Below are positions 42,909 through 57,505 of a stretch of DNA of 64,000 nt, in pieces. The position numbers were made by a program, and so were the translations under genes. This DNA is from Pseudomonas syringae. Lineage in GTDB: Bacteria > Pseudomonadota > Gammaproteobacteria > Pseudomonadales > Pseudomonadaceae. Each line of letters starts with the position of its first letter. The first letter of the stretch is position 1. The notes beneath the pieces were generated by a model. It searched no databases and had not been told where the DNA came from. It saw nothing but the letters and a program-made list of their open reading frames with translations. The stretch lies in assembly GCF_000737245.1 (NCBI RefSeq), contig NZ_JPQU01000028.1, positions 36,480 through 100,479 of the forward strand, read 5' to 3'.

Positions 42909-43583
42909 ATGCAATATAATCTCACCAGGATCGACCCGGATGCTCCGAATGACGAGTATCCAATCGGCAAACGGGAAACTGTTTCCGATCCGCTAGAAGA
43001 TCAAGTCCACAAAAACATCTACATGGGCAAGCTTGAAGACGTGCTGAACGGCGCGGTCAACTGGGGGCGTAAAAACTCCCTGTGGCCGTACAACTTCGGC
43101 TTGTCGTGCTGCTATGTGGAAATGACCACCGCTTTCACGGCACCCCATGACATCGCCCGCTTCGGCGCCGAGGTTATCCGGGCATCGCCGCGTCAGGCGG
43201 ATTTCATGGTTATTGCCGGGACTTGCTTCATCAAGATGGCGCCGATCATTCAGCGTCTCTACGAGCAAATGCTCGAACCTAAATGGGTCATCTCCATGGG
43301 TTCGTGTGCCAACTCCGGTGGCATGTACGACATTTATTCCGTGGTTCAGGGCGTGGACAAGTTCCTTCCTGTGGATGTCTATGTGCCCGGCTGCCCGCCC
43401 CGCCCCGAAGCGTTTCTGCAAGGCTTGATGCTTTTGCAGGAATCCATCGGCCAGGAGCGTCGCCCTCTTTCCTGGGTCGTCGGTGACCAAGGCGTATATC
43501 GCGCCGAGATGCCGTCGCAAAAGGAACAGCGCCGCGAACAGCGAATCGCAGTCACCAACCTGCGCAGCCCCGACGAAGTCTGA
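42909..43583 (+). CDS. nuoB: NADH-quinone oxidoreductase subunit B
   Basis: 224-residue subunit that carries cluster N2 next to the quinone pocket. The ligand cysteines are visible in [10 protein letters not shown], in [11 protein letters not shown], in [11 protein letters not shown] and in [15 protein letters not shown] lies eight bases before ATG 42909. The C-terminal tail after VVGDQGVY is longer than the minimal form but usual for Pseudomonas. Confidence 0.97.
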   Translation: MQYNLTRIDPDAPNDEYPIGKRETVSDPLEDQVHKNIYMGKLEDVLNGAVNWGRKNSLWPYNFGLSCCYVEMTTAFTAPHDIARFGAEVIRASPRQADFMVIAGTCFIKMAPIIQRLYEQMLEPKWVISMGSCANSGGMYDIYSVVQGVDKFLPVDVYVPGCPPRPEAFLQGLMLLQESIGQERRPLSWVVGDQGVYRAEMPSQKEQRREQRIAVTNLRSPDEV

Positions 43584-43649
43584 TCCAGTACTGTTCCCTC
43601 AGAAGAACGAATACCTGGCTTCATTCTTTACGTTGACCGAAAGCGATAA

Positions 43650-45437
<1,788 letters not shown>

Positions 45438-45439
45438 GC

Positions 45440-45943
45440 ATGAGTATGAACAGCACGCTTATCCAGACAGACCGTTTCGCCCTGAGCGAAACCGAGCGCT
45501 CGGCCATCGAGCACGAGCTGCATCACTACGAGGACCCGCGCGCGGCGTCCATCGAAGCCCTGAAGATCGTTCAGAAGGAACGTGGCTGGGTGCCGGACGG
45601 CGCCATCTACGCCATCGGCGAGCTGATCGGCATTCCGGCCAGCGACGTTGAAGGTGTGGCCACGTTCTACAGCCAGATCTTCCGCCAGCCGGTTGGCCGA
45701 CACATTATCCGCGTCTGCAACAGCATGGTCTGCTTCATTGCCGGCCATGAATCGGTGGTCGAAGAAATCCAGAGTTCGCTGGGCATAGCCCCGGGTCAGA
45801 CCACTGCCGACGGCCGTTTTACGCTGCTGCCGGTGTGCTGCCTGGGCAACTGCGACAAAGCCCCGGCCGTGATGGTCGACGATGACACCTTTGGCGACGT
45901 GCAACCCGGCACTGTGGCCAAGATGCTGGAGGGTTACCCATGA
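45440..45943 (+). CDS. nuoE: NADH-quinone oxidoreductase subunit E
   Basis: 167-residue thioredoxin-like subunit with the binuclear cluster N1a. Ligands are in VCNSMVCFI (C-x4-C) and [11 protein letters not shown]. The N-terminal helical part [19 protein letters not shown] is typical. It starts two bases after nuoCD and overlaps nuoF by four bases (ATGA). Confidence 0.96.
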   Translation: MSMNSTLIQTDRFALSETERSAIEHELHHYEDPRAASIEALKIVQKERGWVPDGAIYAIGELIGIPASDVEGVATFYSQIFRQPVGRHIIRVCNSMVCFIAGHESVVEEIQSSLGIAPGQTTADGRFTLLPVCCLGNCDKAPAVMVDDDTFGDVQPGTVAKMLEGYP

Positions 45944-47295
45944 CCATCACTTCCTTCGGCCCTGCCAACCGCATCGCGCGCACAGCAGAAACCCATCCGC
46001 TGACCTGGCGTCTGCGCGATGACGGCGAGCCGGTCTGGCTCGACGAGTACCAGGCCAAAGACGGTTATGCAGCAGCGCGCAAGGCATTTGCCGAGCAGTC
46101 GCCGGATGACATCGTCCAGTCCGTCAAAGACTCCGGCCTCAAAGGTCGCGGTGGCGCAGGCTTCCCCACAGGTGTGAAGTGGGGCCTGATGCCTAAAGAC
46201 GAATCCATGAACATCCGCTATCTGCTGTGTAACGCGGATGAAATGGAGCCCAACACCTGGAAAGACCGGATGTTGATGGAGCAGCTGCCCCACCTCCTGG
46301 TGGAAGGCATGCTGATCAGCGCCCGTGCTCTGAAAGCCTATCGTGGCTACATCTTCCTGCGCGGCGAATACGTCACTGCGGCCAAGCACCTGAACCGCGC
46401 AGTGGCCGAAGCCAAGGCCGCAGGCCTGTTGGGCAAGAACATCCTCGGCACCGGTTTTGATTTCGAGTTGTTCGTGCACACCGGCGCCGGGCGTTACATC
46501 TGCGGTGAAGAAACCGCACTGATCAACTCCCTGGAAGGCCGTCGTGCCAACCCACGCTCCAAACCGCCCTTCCCTGCCGCCGTTGGCGTATGGGGCAAGC
46601 CGACTTGCGTGAACAACGTTGAAACCCTGTGCAACGTGCCGGCGATCGTCGGCAACGGCAACGACTGGTACAAATCCATCGCCCGCGAAGGCAGTGAAGA
46701 CCACGGCACCAAGTTGATGGGTTTCTCTGGCAAGGTGAAAAACCCTGGTCTGTGGGAACTGCCATTCGGCGTGCAGGCCCGTGAACTGTTCGAAGACTAC
46801 GCCGGTGGCATGCGTGACGGCTTCAAGCTCAAGTGCTGGCAGCCGGGTGGGGCCGGTACCGGGTTCCTGTTGCCAGAACATCTGGACGCGCAAATGTATG
46901 CCGGCGGCATCGCCAAGGTCGGTACTCGGATGGGTACCGGTCTGGCCATGGCGGTTGACGACAAGGTCAACATGGTCTCGCTGCTGCGCAACATGGAAGA
47001 GTTCTTTGCTCAGGAATCCTGCGGGTTCTGCACCCCTTGCCGCGAAGGCTTGCCCTGGAGCGTGAAGATTCTGCGCGCCTTGGAAAAAGGCCATGGTCAG
47101 GCAGGTGATATCGAAACCCTGTTGGGGCTGGTCGGTTTCCTCGGCCCGGGCAAGACATTCTGTGCTCACGCACCGGGTGCCGTTGAGCCATTGGGGAGCG
47201 CGATCAAATATTTCCGCCCGGAGTTCGAGGCCGGTATTGCGCCCGCAAGCGCAGCCGTCCCGCCTCTGGCACGACCGATCATCGTCGGCGCGTGA
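45940..47295 (+). CDS. nuoF: NADH-quinone oxidoreductase subunit F
   Basis: 451-residue NADH-oxidising subunit with FMN and cluster N3. The FMN/NADH region is [19 protein letters not shown] and [14 protein letters not shown], and the 4Fe-4S motif is [12 protein letters not shown] with a distal cysteine in [10 protein letters not shown]. It starts on the nuoE stop. A gap of 133 bases follows before nuoG, the largest in the operon after the start. Confidence 0.97.
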   Translation: MTITSFGPANRIARTAETHPLTWRLRDDGEPVWLDEYQAKDGYAAARKAFAEQSPDDIVQSVKDSGLKGRGGAGFPTGVKWGLMPKDESMNIRYLLCNADEMEPNTWKDRMLMEQLPHLLVEGMLISARALKAYRGYIFLRGEYVTAAKHLNRAVAEAKAAGLLGKNILGTGFDFELFVHTGAGRYICGEETALINSLEGRRANPRSKPPFPAAVGVWGKPTCVNNVETLCNVPAIVGNGNDWYKSIAREGSEDHGTKLMGFSGKVKNPGLWELPFGVQARELFEDYAGGMRDGFKLKCWQPGGAGTGFLLPEHLDAQMYAGGIAKVGTRMGTGLAMAVDDKVNMVSLLRNMEEFFAQESCGFCTPCREGLPWSVKILRALEKGHGQAGDIETLLGLVGFLGPGKTFCAHAPGAVEPLGSAIKYFRPEFEAGIAPASAAVPPLARPIIVGA

Positions 47296-47428
47296 CCGTT
47301 TCAAGGCCAAGGACCACACCCCTTGGCCTATTGCGGGATGACGCCTCAGAGGCTGTTTAGAGTCCCGCGAATAACAAGATTCCATTAGCCACGCCCGCTG
47401 ACACCGGGCCAACGAAGACCTTTGAACC

Positions 47429-50143
47429 ATGGCCACTATCCACGTAGACGGCAAAGCGCTCGAAGTCGACGGGGCAGACAACCTGTTACAGGCATGTCTG
47501 TCGCTAGGCCTCGACATTCCTTATTTCTGCTGGCACCCCGCCTTGGGCAGCGTTGGTGCCTGTCGCCAATGTGCGGTCAAGCAGTACACCGACGAGAACG
47601 ACACCCGTGGTCGTATCGTCATGTCCTGCATGACGCCGGCCACCGACAACACCTGGATCTCCATCGAAGATGATGAATCCAAGGCCTTCCGGGCCAGTGT
47701 TGTTGAATGGCTGATGACCAACCACCCCCACGACTGCCCGGTCTGTGAGGAAGGCGGTCATTGCCACCTGCAAGACATGACCGTGATGACTGGCCACAAC
47801 GAGCGCCGTTATCGCTTCAGCAAGCGCACGCACCAGAATCAGGAACTCGGCCCGTTCATCGCTCACGAGATGAACCGCTGCATCGCCTGCTACCGTTGCG
47901 TGCGTTTCTATAAAGACTACGCAGGCGGCACTGATCTCGGCGTATTTGGCGCCCACGACAACGTGTACTTCGGTCGCGTTGAAGACGGTACTCTCGAAAG
48001 CGAGTTCTCCGGCAACCTCACCGAGGTCTGCCCGACCGGTGTGTTCACCGACAAGACTCACTCCGAGCGTTACAACCGTAAATGGGACATGCAATTCTCG
48101 CCAAGCATCTGCCATGGCTGCTCCAGTGGTTGCAACATCAGCCCGGGTGAGCGCTACGGCGAAATCCGCCGCATCGAAAACCGTTACAACGGTTCGGTGA
48201 ACCAGTACTTCCTGTGCGACCGTGGCCGTTTCGGCTATGGCTACACCAACCGCGAAGACCGCCCTCGCCAGCCACATCTGGCCGACGGCAGCAAACTGAG
48301 CCTGGATCAGGCGCTGGATAACGCGGCCGATCTGTTGCGCGGTCGCAACATCGTCGGTATCGGTTCGCCACGGGCCAGCCTGGAAAGCAACTACGCCCTG
48401 CGCGAGCTTGTAGGTGCCGAGCACTTCTATTCCGGCATCGAAGCCTCAGAGCTTGAGCGTATCCGTCTGGTGCTGCAGGTCCTGAAAGACAGCCCGCTGC
48501 CGATTCCGACCCTGCGCGACATCGAAGACCACGACGCTATTTTCGTCCTCGGTGAAGACCTGACCCAGACAGCTGCACGTCTGGCTCTGGGCCTGCGCCA
48601 AGCAGTCAAAGGCAAGGCCGAAGACATGGCAGCAGCCATGAAAGTCCAGCCTTGGCTCGATGCAGCCGTGAAGAACATCGGTCAGCACGAGCTGAACCCG
48701 CTGTTTATCGCCAGCCTGGCTGAAACCAAGCTGGATGACGTTGCCGAAGAATGCGTACACGCAGCCCCGGATGACCTGGCCCGCATCGGGTTTGCTGTGG
48801 CCCATGCACTGGACGCCAGCGCGCCCGCCGTTGAAGGTCTGGATACTGAAGCACTGGAATTGGCTCAGCGTATCGCTGATGCCCTGCTGGCTGCCAAGCG
48901 TCCATTGATCATCGCCGGCACTTCGCTGGGCTCCAAAGCGCTGATCGAAGCCGCTGCAAACATCGCCAAAGCGCTGAAGCTGCGCGAGAAGAACGGCTCC
49001 ATCAGCCTGATCGTGCCAGAAGCCAACAGCCTCGGCCTGGCCATGCTCGGCGGCGAATCGGTAGATGCCGCACTGCAAGCAGTGATCGACGGCACAGCCG
49101 ATGCCATCGTGGTGCTGGAAAACGATCTGTACACTCGTACTGACGCGGCCAAGGTCGATGCCGCCCTGAGCGCGGCGAAAGTCGTGATCGTCGCTGACCA
49201 CCAGAAAACCGCTACTGGCGATCGCGCGCATCTGGTGCTGCCAGCGGCCAGCTTCGCTGAAGGCGACGGTACCCTGATCAGCCAGGAAGGCCGCGCCCAG
49301 CGCTTCTTCCAGGTGTTCGATCCGACCTATCTGGACGCCAGCATCCTGGTTCACGAAGGCTGGCGCTGGCTGCATGCCCTGCGCGCCACCCTGCTGAACA
49401 AGCCGGTGGACTGGACCCTACTGGACCACGTGACCGCAGCCTGCGCTGCAAGCACGCCGCAACTGGCTGCGATCATCAACGCTGCACCATCGGCTGCGTT
49501 CCGCATCAAAGGCTTGAAACTGGCTCGCGAACCTCTGCGTTACAGCGGCCGTACCGCCATGCGCGCCAACATCAGCGTGCACGAACCTCGCACCTCCCAA
49601 GACAACGACACCGCGTTTTCCTTCTCCATGGAAGGTTACTCGGGTTCGGTTGAACCGCGTCAGCAGGTGCCTTTCGCCTGGTCTCCGGGCTGGAACTCGC
49701 CACAAGCGTGGAACAAGTTCCAGGACGAAGTCGGCGGTCATCTGCGTGCCGGCGACCCAGGCACACGTCTGATCGAGAGCCAGGGCGATAACCTCGGCTG
49801 GTTCGCCAGCGTTCCACGGGCGTTCTCCCCCGCTCAGGGCACTTGGCAAGTCGTGCCGTTCTATCACCTGTTCGGCAGTGAAGAGAACTCTTCGAAAGCC
49901 GCTCCGGTTCAGGAACGCATCCCGGCTGCTTATGTCGCACTGGCAAAATCCGAAGCGGACCGCCTGGGCGTCAACGAAGGTGCCCTGCTCTCCCTGACCG
50001 TTGCTGGCCAGACCTTGCGTCTGCCGCTGCGCATCAATGAAGAGCTGGGTGCAGGCCTGGTGGCATTGCCGGCCGGTCTGGCTGGTATCCCGCCCGCGAT
50101 TTTCGGCAAGTCCGTTGACGGTCTGCAGGAGGCAGCGCAATGA
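47429..50143 (+). CDS. nuoG: NADH-quinone oxidoreductase subunit G
   Basis: 904-residue peripheral-arm subunit. The N-terminal 2Fe-2S domain has [15 protein letters not shown], followed by HxxxC ([12 protein letters not shown]) and the two 4Fe-4S sites [11 protein letters not shown] and CPTGVFTD. A molybdopterin-oxidoreductase-like domain fills the rest, with an N7-type cluster motif [15 protein letters not shown] as in E. coli. Its stop overlaps nuoH (ATGA). Confidence 0.97.
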   Translation: MATIHVDGKALEVDGADNLLQACLSLGLDIPYFCWHPALGSVGACRQCAVKQYTDENDTRGRIVMSCMTPATDNTWISIEDDESKAFRASVVEWLMTNHPHDCPVCEEGGHCHLQDMTVMTGHNERRYRFSKRTHQNQELGPFIAHEMNRCIACYRCVRFYKDYAGGTDLGVFGAHDNVYFGRVEDGTLESEFSGNLTEVCPTGVFTDKTHSERYNRKWDMQFSPSICHGCSSGCNISPGERYGEIRRIENRYNGSVNQYFLCDRGRFGYGYTNREDRPRQPHLADGSKLSLDQALDNAADLLRGRNIVGIGSPRASLESNYALRELVGAEHFYSGIEASELERIRLVLQVLKDSPLPIPTLRDIEDHDAIFVLGEDLTQTAARLALGLRQAVKGKAEDMAAAMKVQPWLDAAVKNIGQHELNPLFIASLAETKLDDVAEECVHAAPDDLARIGFAVAHALDASAPAVEGLDTEALELAQRIADALLAAKRPLIIAGTSLGSKALIEAAANIAKALKLREKNGSISLIVPEANSLGLAMLGGESVDAALQAVIDGTADAIVVLENDLYTRTDAAKVDAALSAAKVVIVADHQKTATGDRAHLVLPAASFAEGDGTLISQEGRAQRFFQVFDPTYLDASILVHEGWRWLHALRATLLNKPVDWTLLDHVTAACAASTPQLAAIINAAPSAAFRIKGLKLAREPLRYSGRTAMRANISVHEPRTSQDNDTAFSFSMEGYSGSVEPRQQVPFAWSPGWNSPQAWNKFQDEVGGHLRAGDPGTRLIESQGDNLGWFASVPRAFSPAQGTWQVVPFYHLFGSEENSSKAAPVQERIPAAYVALAKSEADRLGVNEGALLSLTVAGQTLRLPLRINEELGAGLVALPAGLAGIPPAIFGKSVDGLQEAAQ

Positions 50144-51147
50144 GTTGGTTCACCCCTGATGTGATCGACGCGATCATTGCGGTCGTCAAGGCCATCGTCG
50201 TGCTGCTGGCCGTAGTGGTCTGCGGCGCGCTGCTGAGCTTTGTGGAACGTCGTCTGCTGGGCTGGTGGCAGGATCGTTACGGTCCGAACCGCGTGGGTCC
50301 GTTTGGCATGTTCCAGATTGCTGCCGATATGCTGAAGATGTTCTTCAAGGAAGACTGGACACCGCCCTTCGCCGACAAGGTGATTTTCACCCTGGCGCCG
50401 GTGGTGGCCATGAGCGCTTTGCTGATCGCGTTCTCGATCATCCCGATCACCCCGACCTGGGGCGTGGCAGATCTGAACATCGGCTTGCTGTTCTTCTTCG
50501 CCATGGCCGGTCTGTCTGTCTACGCGGTGCTGTTCGCCGGTTGGTCGAGTAACAACAAGTTCGCCCTGCTGGGTGCCCTTCGTGCTTCAGCACAGACCGT
50601 GTCCTATGAAGTGTTCATGGGCCTGGCGCTGATGGGCATCGTGGTTCAGGTTGGCTCGTTCAACATGCGCGATATTGTTGAATATCAGGCGCAGAACCTG
50701 TGGTTCATCATTCCGCAGTTCTTCGGTTTCTGTACCTTCTTCATCGCTGGCGTGGCCGTGACCCACCGTCACCCCTTCGACCAACCGGAAGCGGAACAGG
50801 AACTGGCCGACGGTTACCACATTGAATATGCCGGCATGAAATGGGGCATGTTCTTTGTTGGCGAGTACATCGGCATCATCCTGATCTCGGCATTGCTGGT
50901 GACCCTGTTCTTCGGCGGCTGGCATGGCCCGTTCGATATCCTGCCTTCGCTGGCGTTCCTCTGGTTCGCCCTGAAGACAGCGTTCTTTATCATGCTGTTC
51001 ATCCTGCTGCGTGCTTCCATCCCGCGCCCACGCTATGACCAGGTAATGGATTTCAGCTGGAAATTCTGTCTGCCGCTGACCCTGATCAATTTGCTGGTGA
51101 CTGCTGCGGTTGTGTTGTTGAACACGCCAGCAGGCTCGGTTCAGTGA
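50140..51147 (+). CDS. nuoH: NADH-quinone oxidoreductase subunit H
   Basis: 335-residue membrane subunit with eight helices that forms the quinone chamber with NuoB and NuoD. Marks are [24 protein letters not shown], the acidic loop [21 protein letters not shown] and the C-terminal [18 protein letters not shown] overlaps the nuoG stop by four bases. It is followed by nuoI after 11 bases. Confidence 0.97.
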   Translation: MSWFTPDVIDAIIAVVKAIVVLLAVVVCGALLSFVERRLLGWWQDRYGPNRVGPFGMFQIAADMLKMFFKEDWTPPFADKVIFTLAPVVAMSALLIAFSIIPITPTWGVADLNIGLLFFFAMAGLSVYAVLFAGWSSNNKFALLGALRASAQTVSYEVFMGLALMGIVVQVGSFNMRDIVEYQAQNLWFIIPQFFGFCTFFIAGVAVTHRHPFDQPEAEQELADGYHIEYAGMKWGMFFVGEYIGIILISALLVTLFFGGWHGPFDILPSLAFLWFALKTAFFIMLFILLRASIPRPRYDQVMDFSWKFCLPLTLINLLVTAAVVLLNTPAGSVQ

Positions 51148-51158
51148 GGATTTGACCC

Positions 51159-51707
51159 ATGTTCAAATATATTGGCGACATTGTTAAGGGTACTGGTACC
51201 CAGTTGCGCAGCCTGGTCATGGTCTTCGGCCATGGCTTTCGCAAGCGTGACACGCTGCAATACCCGGAAGAAGCTGTTTACCTGCCGCCGCGCTATCGCG
51301 GCCGCATTGTCCTGACCCGCGACCCTGATGGCGAAGAGCGCTGCGTAGCCTGCAACCTGTGCGCCGTGGCGTGCCCGGTCGGCTGCATCTCGTTGCAGAA
51401 AGCCGAAACCGATGACGGCCGCTGGTATCCGGAATTCTTCCGCATCAACTTCTCGCGTTGCATTTTCTGCGGCCTGTGCGAAGAAGCCTGCCCGACCACC
51501 GCAATCCAGCTGACACCGGATTTCGAAATGGCCGAGTTCAAACGTCAGGATCTGGTCTACGAAAAGGAAGATCTGCTGATCTCCGGCCCCGGCAAGAACC
51601 CCGACTACAACTTCTATCGCGTCGCCGGTATGGCCGTCGCTGGCAAGCCCAAGGGCGCTGCACAGAACGAAGCCGAGCCGATCAACGTCAAGAGCTTGCT
51701 GCCTTAA
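51159..51707 (+). CDS. nuoI: NADH-quinone oxidoreductase subunit I
   Basis: 182 residues with two 4Fe-4S ferredoxin sites, [15 protein letters not shown] and [13 protein letters not shown], holding N6a and N6b. It links the peripheral electron chain to NuoB. The tail SLLP is unremarkable. It lies 11 bases after nuoH and 9 before nuoJ. Confidence 0.97.
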   Translation: MFKYIGDIVKGTGTQLRSLVMVFGHGFRKRDTLQYPEEAVYLPPRYRGRIVLTRDPDGEERCVACNLCAVACPVGCISLQKAETDDGRWYPEFFRINFSRCIFCGLCEEACPTTAIQLTPDFEMAEFKRQDLVYEKEDLLISGPGKNPDYNFYRVAGMAVAGKPKGAAQNEAEPINVKSLLP

Positions 51708-51716
51708 GGAAGAAAG

Positions 51717-52226
51717 ATGGAATTCGCTTTCTATTTCGCATCCGGCATCGCTGTAGTGTCCACCCTGCGGGTGATCACCAACACCAATCCCGTGCATGCT
51801 CTGCTCTATCTGATCATTTCGCTGATCGCCGTGGCGATGACGTTCTTCAGCCTTGGCGCGCCGTTCGCCGGGGTTCTGGAAGTCATCGCTTACGCAGGCG
51901 CGATCATGGTCCTGTTCGTTTTCGTGGTGATGATGCTCAATCTGGGGCCGGCTTCGGTGCAGCAGGAACGCACCTGGCTCAAACCCGGTATCTGGATAGG
52001 CCCGGTGATTCTCGGTCTGCTGCTCTTGGGTGAACTGCTGTACGTGCTGTTCGCCATTCCGAGCGGCGCTGGCATCGGCCACACCACGGTCGACGCGAAA
52101 GCGGTCGGCATCAGCCTGTTTGGGCCTTATCTGCTGGTGGTGGAACTGGCCTCGATGTTGCTGCTCGCAGCGGCAGTGACGGCATTCCATCTGGGCCGTA
52201 ACGAGGCCAAGGAGCCAAGCCAATGA
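51717..52226 (+). CDS. nuoJ: NADH-quinone oxidoreductase subunit J
   Basis: 169-residue membrane subunit with five helices, including the [20 protein letters not shown] and [20 protein letters not shown] segments around the conserved glutamate. It lies in the proton path between the quinone site and the antiporters. It overlaps nuoK by four bases. Confidence 0.95.
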
Positions 52227-52531
52227 ATGCTATCCCTCTTGAGCACGGTCTGGCGGTCGCCGGGGTCTTGTTCTGCCTCGGTCTGGTCGGCCTGATGGTG
52301 CGCCGCAACATTCTTTTCGTGTTGATGAGCCTGGAGATCATGATGAACGCATCTGCTCTGGCGTTCGTCGTTGCCGGTAGCCGCTGGGCTCAGCCGGATG
52401 GACAGGTCATGTTCATTCTGGTGATCAGCCTCGCGGCTGCCGAGGCCAGTATTGGCCTGGCGATCCTGATGCAGTTGTATCGCCGCTTCCACACGCTCGA
52501 TATCGACGCTGCCAGCGAGATGCGCGGATGA
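52223..52531 (+). CDS. nuoK: NADH-quinone oxidoreductase subunit K
   Basis: 102-residue membrane subunit with three helices. The two conserved membrane glutamates lie in [14 protein letters not shown] and [12 protein letters not shown]. It is a proton-channel element related to MrpC. It overlaps both neighbours by four bases. Confidence 0.95.
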
Positions 52532-54381
52532 ACCTACTCTTTCTGACTTTCGTATTCCCCCTGATCGGTTTCCTGCTGCTGTCGTTCTCTCGTGGACGCA
52601 TTTCGGAAAACCTTGCAGCCCTGATCGGCGTCGGCTCCATCGGCTTGTCAGCCATCGTCGCCGCCTGGGTCATCTGGCAATTCAACGTCGCACCACCCGA
52701 GGGCGGTCATTACACCCAGGTGCTGTGGCGCTGGATGGCAGTGGACGGCTTCGAACCTAACTTCGCCCTGTATCTGGACGGTCTGTCCGTGACGATGCTC
52801 GGCGTGGTGGTGGGTGTCGGCTTCCTGATCCATCTGTTCGCGTCCTGGTACATGCGCGGTGAAGCGGGTTACTCGCGTTTCTTCGCCTACACCAACCTGT
52901 TTATCGCCAGCATGCTGTTCCTGATTCTGGGCGATAACCTGTTGTTCCTGTACTTCGGCTGGGAAGGCGTGGGCCTGTGCAGCTATCTGTTGATCGGTTT
53001 CTATTACAGCAACCGCAACAACGGTAACGCGGCACTCAAAGCATTCATCGTGACCCGGATCGGCGACGTGTTCATGGCCATCGGCCTGTTCATCCTGTTC
53101 CAACAGCTGGGCACGCTGAACGTGCAGGAATTGCTGGTACGTGCACCTGAGCATTTCAAGGTCGGTGACTTCTGGATCGTACTCGCGACCCTGATGCTGC
53201 TGGGTGGCGCTGTGGGTAAATCCGCACAACTCCCACTGCAAACCTGGCTGGCAGATGCGATGGCCGGTCCTACCCCGGTTTCGGCACTGATCCACGCCGC
53301 GACCATGGTGACCGCCGGTGTTTACCTGATCGCCCGGACCCATGGCTTGTTCGCCCTGGCCCCGGACATCCTGCACCTGGTGGGCATCGTCGGTGGTGTG
53401 ACTCTGGTGTTGGCAGGTTTTGCGGCACTGGTACAGACCGACATCAAACGTATCCTCGCCTACTCGACCATGAGCCAGATCGGCTACATGTTCCTGGCGC
53501 TGGGCGTCGGTGCCTGGGAAGGCGCGATCTTCCACCTGATGACTCACGCGTTCTTCAAGGCGCTGTTGTTCCTTGCGTCCGGTGCGGTGATCGTTGCCTG
53601 CCACCACGAGCAGAACATCTTCAAGATGGGCGGTCTGTGGAAGAAACTGCCACTGGCCTACGCCAGCTTCATCGTCGGCGGCGCGGCGCTTGCGGCCTTG
53701 CCGTTGTTGACGGCTGGCTTCTACTCCAAGGACGAAATTCTTTGGGAAGCCTTCGCCAGCGGCAACAACGGTCTGTTGTATGCAGGTCTGGTTGGCGCGT
53801 TCATGACTTCGCTGTACACCTTCCGCCTGATCTTCATCACCTTCCACGGTGAAGCCAAGACTGAAGCCCACGCTGGTCACGGCATCGCTCACTGGTTGCC
53901 ATTGAGTGTGCTGATCGTGCTGTCGACCTTCATCGGCGCCTTGATCACTCCGCCACTGGCCGGTGTGCTCCCGCAGAGCGTCGGTCACGCTGGTGGCGAA
54001 GCCAAGCACAGCCTGGAAATAGCCTCGGGTGCTATCGCACTGGCCGGCATCCTGCTCGCCGCTTTGCTGTTCCTCGGCAAGCGTCGTCTGGTGACGTCCA
54101 TCGCCAACAGCGCGCCGGGGCGTTTCCTGTCGGCCTGGTGGTTCGCTGCATGGGGCTTCGACTGGGTGTACGACAAGCTGTTCGTCAAACCGTATCTGGC
54201 GATCAGCCATTTACTGCGTAGCGACCCGCTGGATCACACCATTGGCTTGATCCCACGTCTGGTCAAAGGCGGTCATGACAGTATGAGCCGCACCGAAACC
54301 GGTCAACTGCGCTGGTATGCCGCTTCGATCGCAGTGGGTGCCGTACTGGTACTCGGTGCCGTTGTTGTGGTTGCGGTCTGA
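52528..54381 (+). CDS. nuoL: NADH-quinone oxidoreductase subunit L
   Basis: 617-residue antiporter-like subunit at the far end of the membrane arm, with about 16 helices and a long lateral helix at the C-terminus. Marks are [23 protein letters not shown] [40 protein letters not shown] with key lysines nearby, and [14 protein letters not shown]. It pumps protons. It lies 39 bases before nuoM. Confidence 0.96.
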
Positions 54382-54420
54382 CATGAACCTTGCGAATTTG
54401 CGAAAGGAATTGAGCCCGTC

Positions 54421-55953
54421 ATGATTCTGCCTTGGCTGATCCTGATCCCCTTTATCGGTGGCCTGCTGTGCTGGCAAGGTGAGCGTTTCAGCTCCACCAT
54501 GCCGCGCTGGATTGCGCTGCTGACCATGTCCCTCGAACTGGCCCTGGGCCTCTGGTTGTGGAGTACTGGCAACTACAGTTACGCACCAGCGCCCGGCGTC
54601 GATCCAACCTGGGCTATTGAGTTCAAGCACCTGTGGATCGAGCGCTTCGGCATCAGCGTCCACCTGGCCCTCGATGGTCTGTCGTTGCTGATGATCCTGC
54701 TCACCGGTTTGCTCGGTGTGCTGTCGGTGTTGTGTTCGTGGAAAGAGATCCAGCGTAACGTTGGTTTCTTCCACCTCAACCTGATGTGGATTCTCGGCGG
54801 CGTGATCGGCGTGTTCCTGGCGATCGACCTGTTCATGTTCTTCTTCTTCTGGGAAATGATGCTGGTTCCGATGTACTTCCTCATCGCGCTTTGGGGTCAT
54901 AGCTCATCGGACGGCAAGAAGACTCGGATCTACGCCGCGACCAAGTTCTTCATCTTCACTCAGGCCAGCGGCCTGATCATGTTGGTGGCGATCCTCGGTC
55001 TGGTACTGGTCAACTTCAATCAGAGCGGTGTAATCACTTTTGATTACGCCACCCTGCTGAAGACCCAGCTGGCGCCGGGCACCGAGTACATCCTGATGCT
55101 GGGCTTCTTCATCGCCTTCGCGGTGAAACTGCCTGTGGTGCCGTTCCACTCCTGGCTGCCGGATGCGCACGCTCAGGCGCCGACTGCAGGTTCCGTGGAC
55201 CTGGCCGGTATTCTGTTGAAAACCGCTGCATACGGTCTGCTGCGCTTTGCTCTGCCGCTGTTCCCCAACGCATCGGCCGAATTCGCACCGATTGCGATGG
55301 TGCTGGGTCTGATCGGTATCTTCTACGGCGCCTTCCTGGCGTTCGCGCAGACCGACATCAAGCGCCTGATCGCGTTCTCCAGTGTTTCGCACATGGGCTT
55401 CGTGCTGATCGGCATCTACTCCGGCAGCCAGCAAGCGCTGCAAGGTGTGGTGATCCAAATGATCGCGCACGGTCTTTCGGCGGCGGCGCTGTTTATCCTC
55501 AGCGGCCAACTGTACGAGCGTCTGCATACCCGGGACATGCGTGAAATGGGTGGTCTGTGGTCGCGCATCGCCTATCTGCCCGCGATCAGCCTGTTCTTCG
55601 CCGCGGCATCGCTGGGTCTGCCGGGTACCGGTAACTTTGTCGGTGAATTCCTGATCCTGCTGGGCACGTTTGTCAGCGCTCCATGGATCACTGCGATTGC
55701 CACGTCTGGTCTGGTGTTTGGCTCCGTCTACTCGCTGATCATGATCCACCGCGCCTACTTCGGCCCGTCGAAATCGGACGAGCCTCTGAAGGGCATGGAT
55801 GGACGGGAAATGATCATGGTGCTGGGCCTGGCCGTATTGCTGGTAGTGCTCGGGGTTTACCCGCAGCCATTCCTCGATACGTCGGCAGCGACCATGCACG
55901 GCGTGCAGCAATGGCTCGGCACCGCCTTCACTCAACTCGCTTCGGCCCGGTAA
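54421..55953 (+). CDS. nuoM: NADH-quinone oxidoreductase subunit M
   Basis: 510-residue antiporter-like subunit with about 14 helices. Marks are [40 protein letters not shown] and [29 protein letters not shown] precedes ATG 54421. It is the middle proton pump in the arm. Confidence 0.96.
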   Translation: MILPWLILIPFIGGLLCWQGERFSSTMPRWIALLTMSLELALGLWLWSTGNYSYAPAPGVDPTWAIEFKHLWIERFGISVHLALDGLSLLMILLTGLLGVLSVLCSWKEIQRNVGFFHLNLMWILGGVIGVFLAIDLFMFFFFWEMMLVPMYFLIALWGHSSSDGKKTRIYAATKFFIFTQASGLIMLVAILGLVLVNFNQSGVITFDYATLLKTQLAPGTEYILMLGFFIAFAVKLPVVPFHSWLPDAHAQAPTAGSVDLAGILLKTAAYGLLRFALPLFPNASAEFAPIAMVLGLIGIFYGAFLAFAQTDIKRLIAFSSVSHMGFVLIGIYSGSQQALQGVVIQMIAHGLSAAALFILSGQLYERLHTRDMREMGGLWSRIAYLPAISLFFAAASLGLPGTGNFVGEFLILLGTFVSAPWITAIATSGLVFGSVYSLIMIHRAYFGPSKSDEPLKGMDGREMIMVLGLAVLLVVLGVYPQPFLDTSAATMHGVQQWLGTAFTQLASAR

Positions 55954-55960
55954 GAGCGCT

Positions 55961-57424
55961 ATGGACCTGACGATTCAACACTTTATTGCGCTTGCGCCGC
56001 TGCTGATTACCAGCCTCACCATTGTTGTGGTGATGCTGGCAATCGCCTGGCGTCGCAATCACTCACAGACATTCCTGCTCAGCGTAGGCGGTCTCAACCT
56101 GGCATTACTGTCGATTTACCCGGCTCTGAAAGTCGCACCGCTGGTGGTGACTCCGCTGCTGCAGATCGACAGCTTCGCCTGCCTTTACATGGCGCTGATC
56201 CTCGCCTCCACCCTGGCCTGTGTGACCATGGCTCACGCCTATCTGGGTGACGGTAAGGCGGGCTACCCGGGCAACCGCGAAGAGCTTTACTTGCTGATTC
56301 TCCTCGCAGCTGCTGGTGGTCTGGTTCTGGTCAGCGCTCAACACCTGGCGGGCCTGTTCATTGGGCTGGAGCTGCTCTCGGTACCGGTTTACGGGCTGGT
56401 GGCCTATGCGTTCTTCAACAAGCGTTCGCTGGAAGCCGGCATCAAGTACATGGTGCTGTCGGCAGCCGGTTCTGCGTTCCTGTTGTTCGGTATGGCGCTG
56501 CTGTATGCCGAAGCTGGCACGCTGGCCTTCGATGGCATCGGCAAAGCCCTGGCGGCGAGCGGGCTGCCAAGCCCTGTCGCCAGCCTGGGTCTGGGCATGA
56601 TGCTGGTGGGTCTGGCATTCAAACTGTCCCTGGTGCCATTCCATTTGTGGACGCCGGACGTCTACGAAGGTGCTCCTGCCCCAGTAGCCGCCTTCCTGGC
56701 AACGGCCAGCAAAGTTGCAGTGTTTGCGGTGCTGGTGCGTCTGTTCCAAATCTCGCCAGCGGCCAGCAGTGGCGTTCTGCATGACGTACTGGCGGTCATC
56801 GCGGTCGCCTCGATCATCGTGGGTAACTTGCTGGCGCTGACCCAGAACAACCTCAAGCGGCTGCTGGGTTACTCGTCCATCGCGCACTTCGGTTACCTGA
56901 TGATCGCTCTGGTTGCGAGCAAGGGCATGGCGGTTGAAGCCATCGGCGTGTACCTGGTGACCTACGTTCTGACCTCTCTGGGCAGCTTCGGGGTCATCAC
57001 CATGATGTCCTCGCCGTACAGCGGTCGTGACGCAGATGCGATGTTCGAATACCGCGGCCTGTTCTGGCGTCGTCCGTACCTGACCGCCGTCATGACCCTG
57101 ATGATGCTGTCACTGGCGGGTATCCCGCTGACCGCTGGCTTCATTGGCAAGTTCTACATCATCGCCACTGGCGTTGAGTCGCAACTGTGGTGGCTGATCG
57201 GTTCGCTGATCATCGGTAGCGCCATCGGCGTCTTCTACTACCTGCGGGTCATGGTGACGCTGTATCTGGCCGACACGAAGCTGCCTCGTCACGATGCACA
57301 GTTCAACTGGGCACAGCGTACCGGCGGCGTGATGCTGCTAGCGATTGCCATCCTGGCGTTCGTGCTGGGTGTATACCCACAGCCGCTGCTCAATCTGGTG
57401 CAGCATGCAGGCTTGATGGGCTGA
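55961..57424 (+). CDS. nuoN: NADH-quinone oxidoreductase subunit N
   Basis: 487-residue antiporter-like subunit, last gene of the operon, with about 14 helices. Marks are [38 protein letters not shown] and [17 protein letters not shown]. It lies seven bases after nuoM and is followed by a strong terminator, which closes the operon. Confidence 0.96.
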   Translation: MDLTIQHFIALAPLLITSLTIVVVMLAIAWRRNHSQTFLLSVGGLNLALLSIYPALKVAPLVVTPLLQIDSFACLYMALILASTLACVTMAHAYLGDGKAGYPGNREELYLLILLAAAGGLVLVSAQHLAGLFIGLELLSVPVYGLVAYAFFNKRSLEAGIKYMVLSAAGSAFLLFGMALLYAEAGTLAFDGIGKALAASGLPSPVASLGLGMMLVGLAFKLSLVPFHLWTPDVYEGAPAPVAAFLATASKVAVFAVLVRLFQISPAASSGVLHDVLAVIAVASIIVGNLLALTQNNLKRLLGYSSIAHFGYLMIALVASKGMAVEAIGVYLVTYVLTSLGSFGVITMMSSPYSGRDADAMFEYRGLFWRRPYLTAVMTLMMLSLAGIPLTAGFIGKFYIIATGVESQLWWLIGSLIIGSAIGVFYYLRVMVTLYLADTKLPRHDAQFNWAQRTGGVMLLAIAILAFVLGVYPQPLLNLVQHAGLMG

Positions 57425-57441
57425 TAAGCGACGCATAAAAA

Positions 57442-57469
57442 AACCTGCTCACATGAGCAGGTTTTTTTT
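57442..57469 (+). terminator. Terminator of the nuo operon
   Basis: AACCTGCTCA and TGAGCAGGTT, loop of two to four bases, followed by eight T. An A run before it gives a second T run on the minus strand, so it may also stop the convergent AI-2E gene. Confidence 0.92.
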
Positions 57470-57505
57470 GGCCTGGATTTTTTCGCCAGGCCTTTTCGCC
57501 TGAGG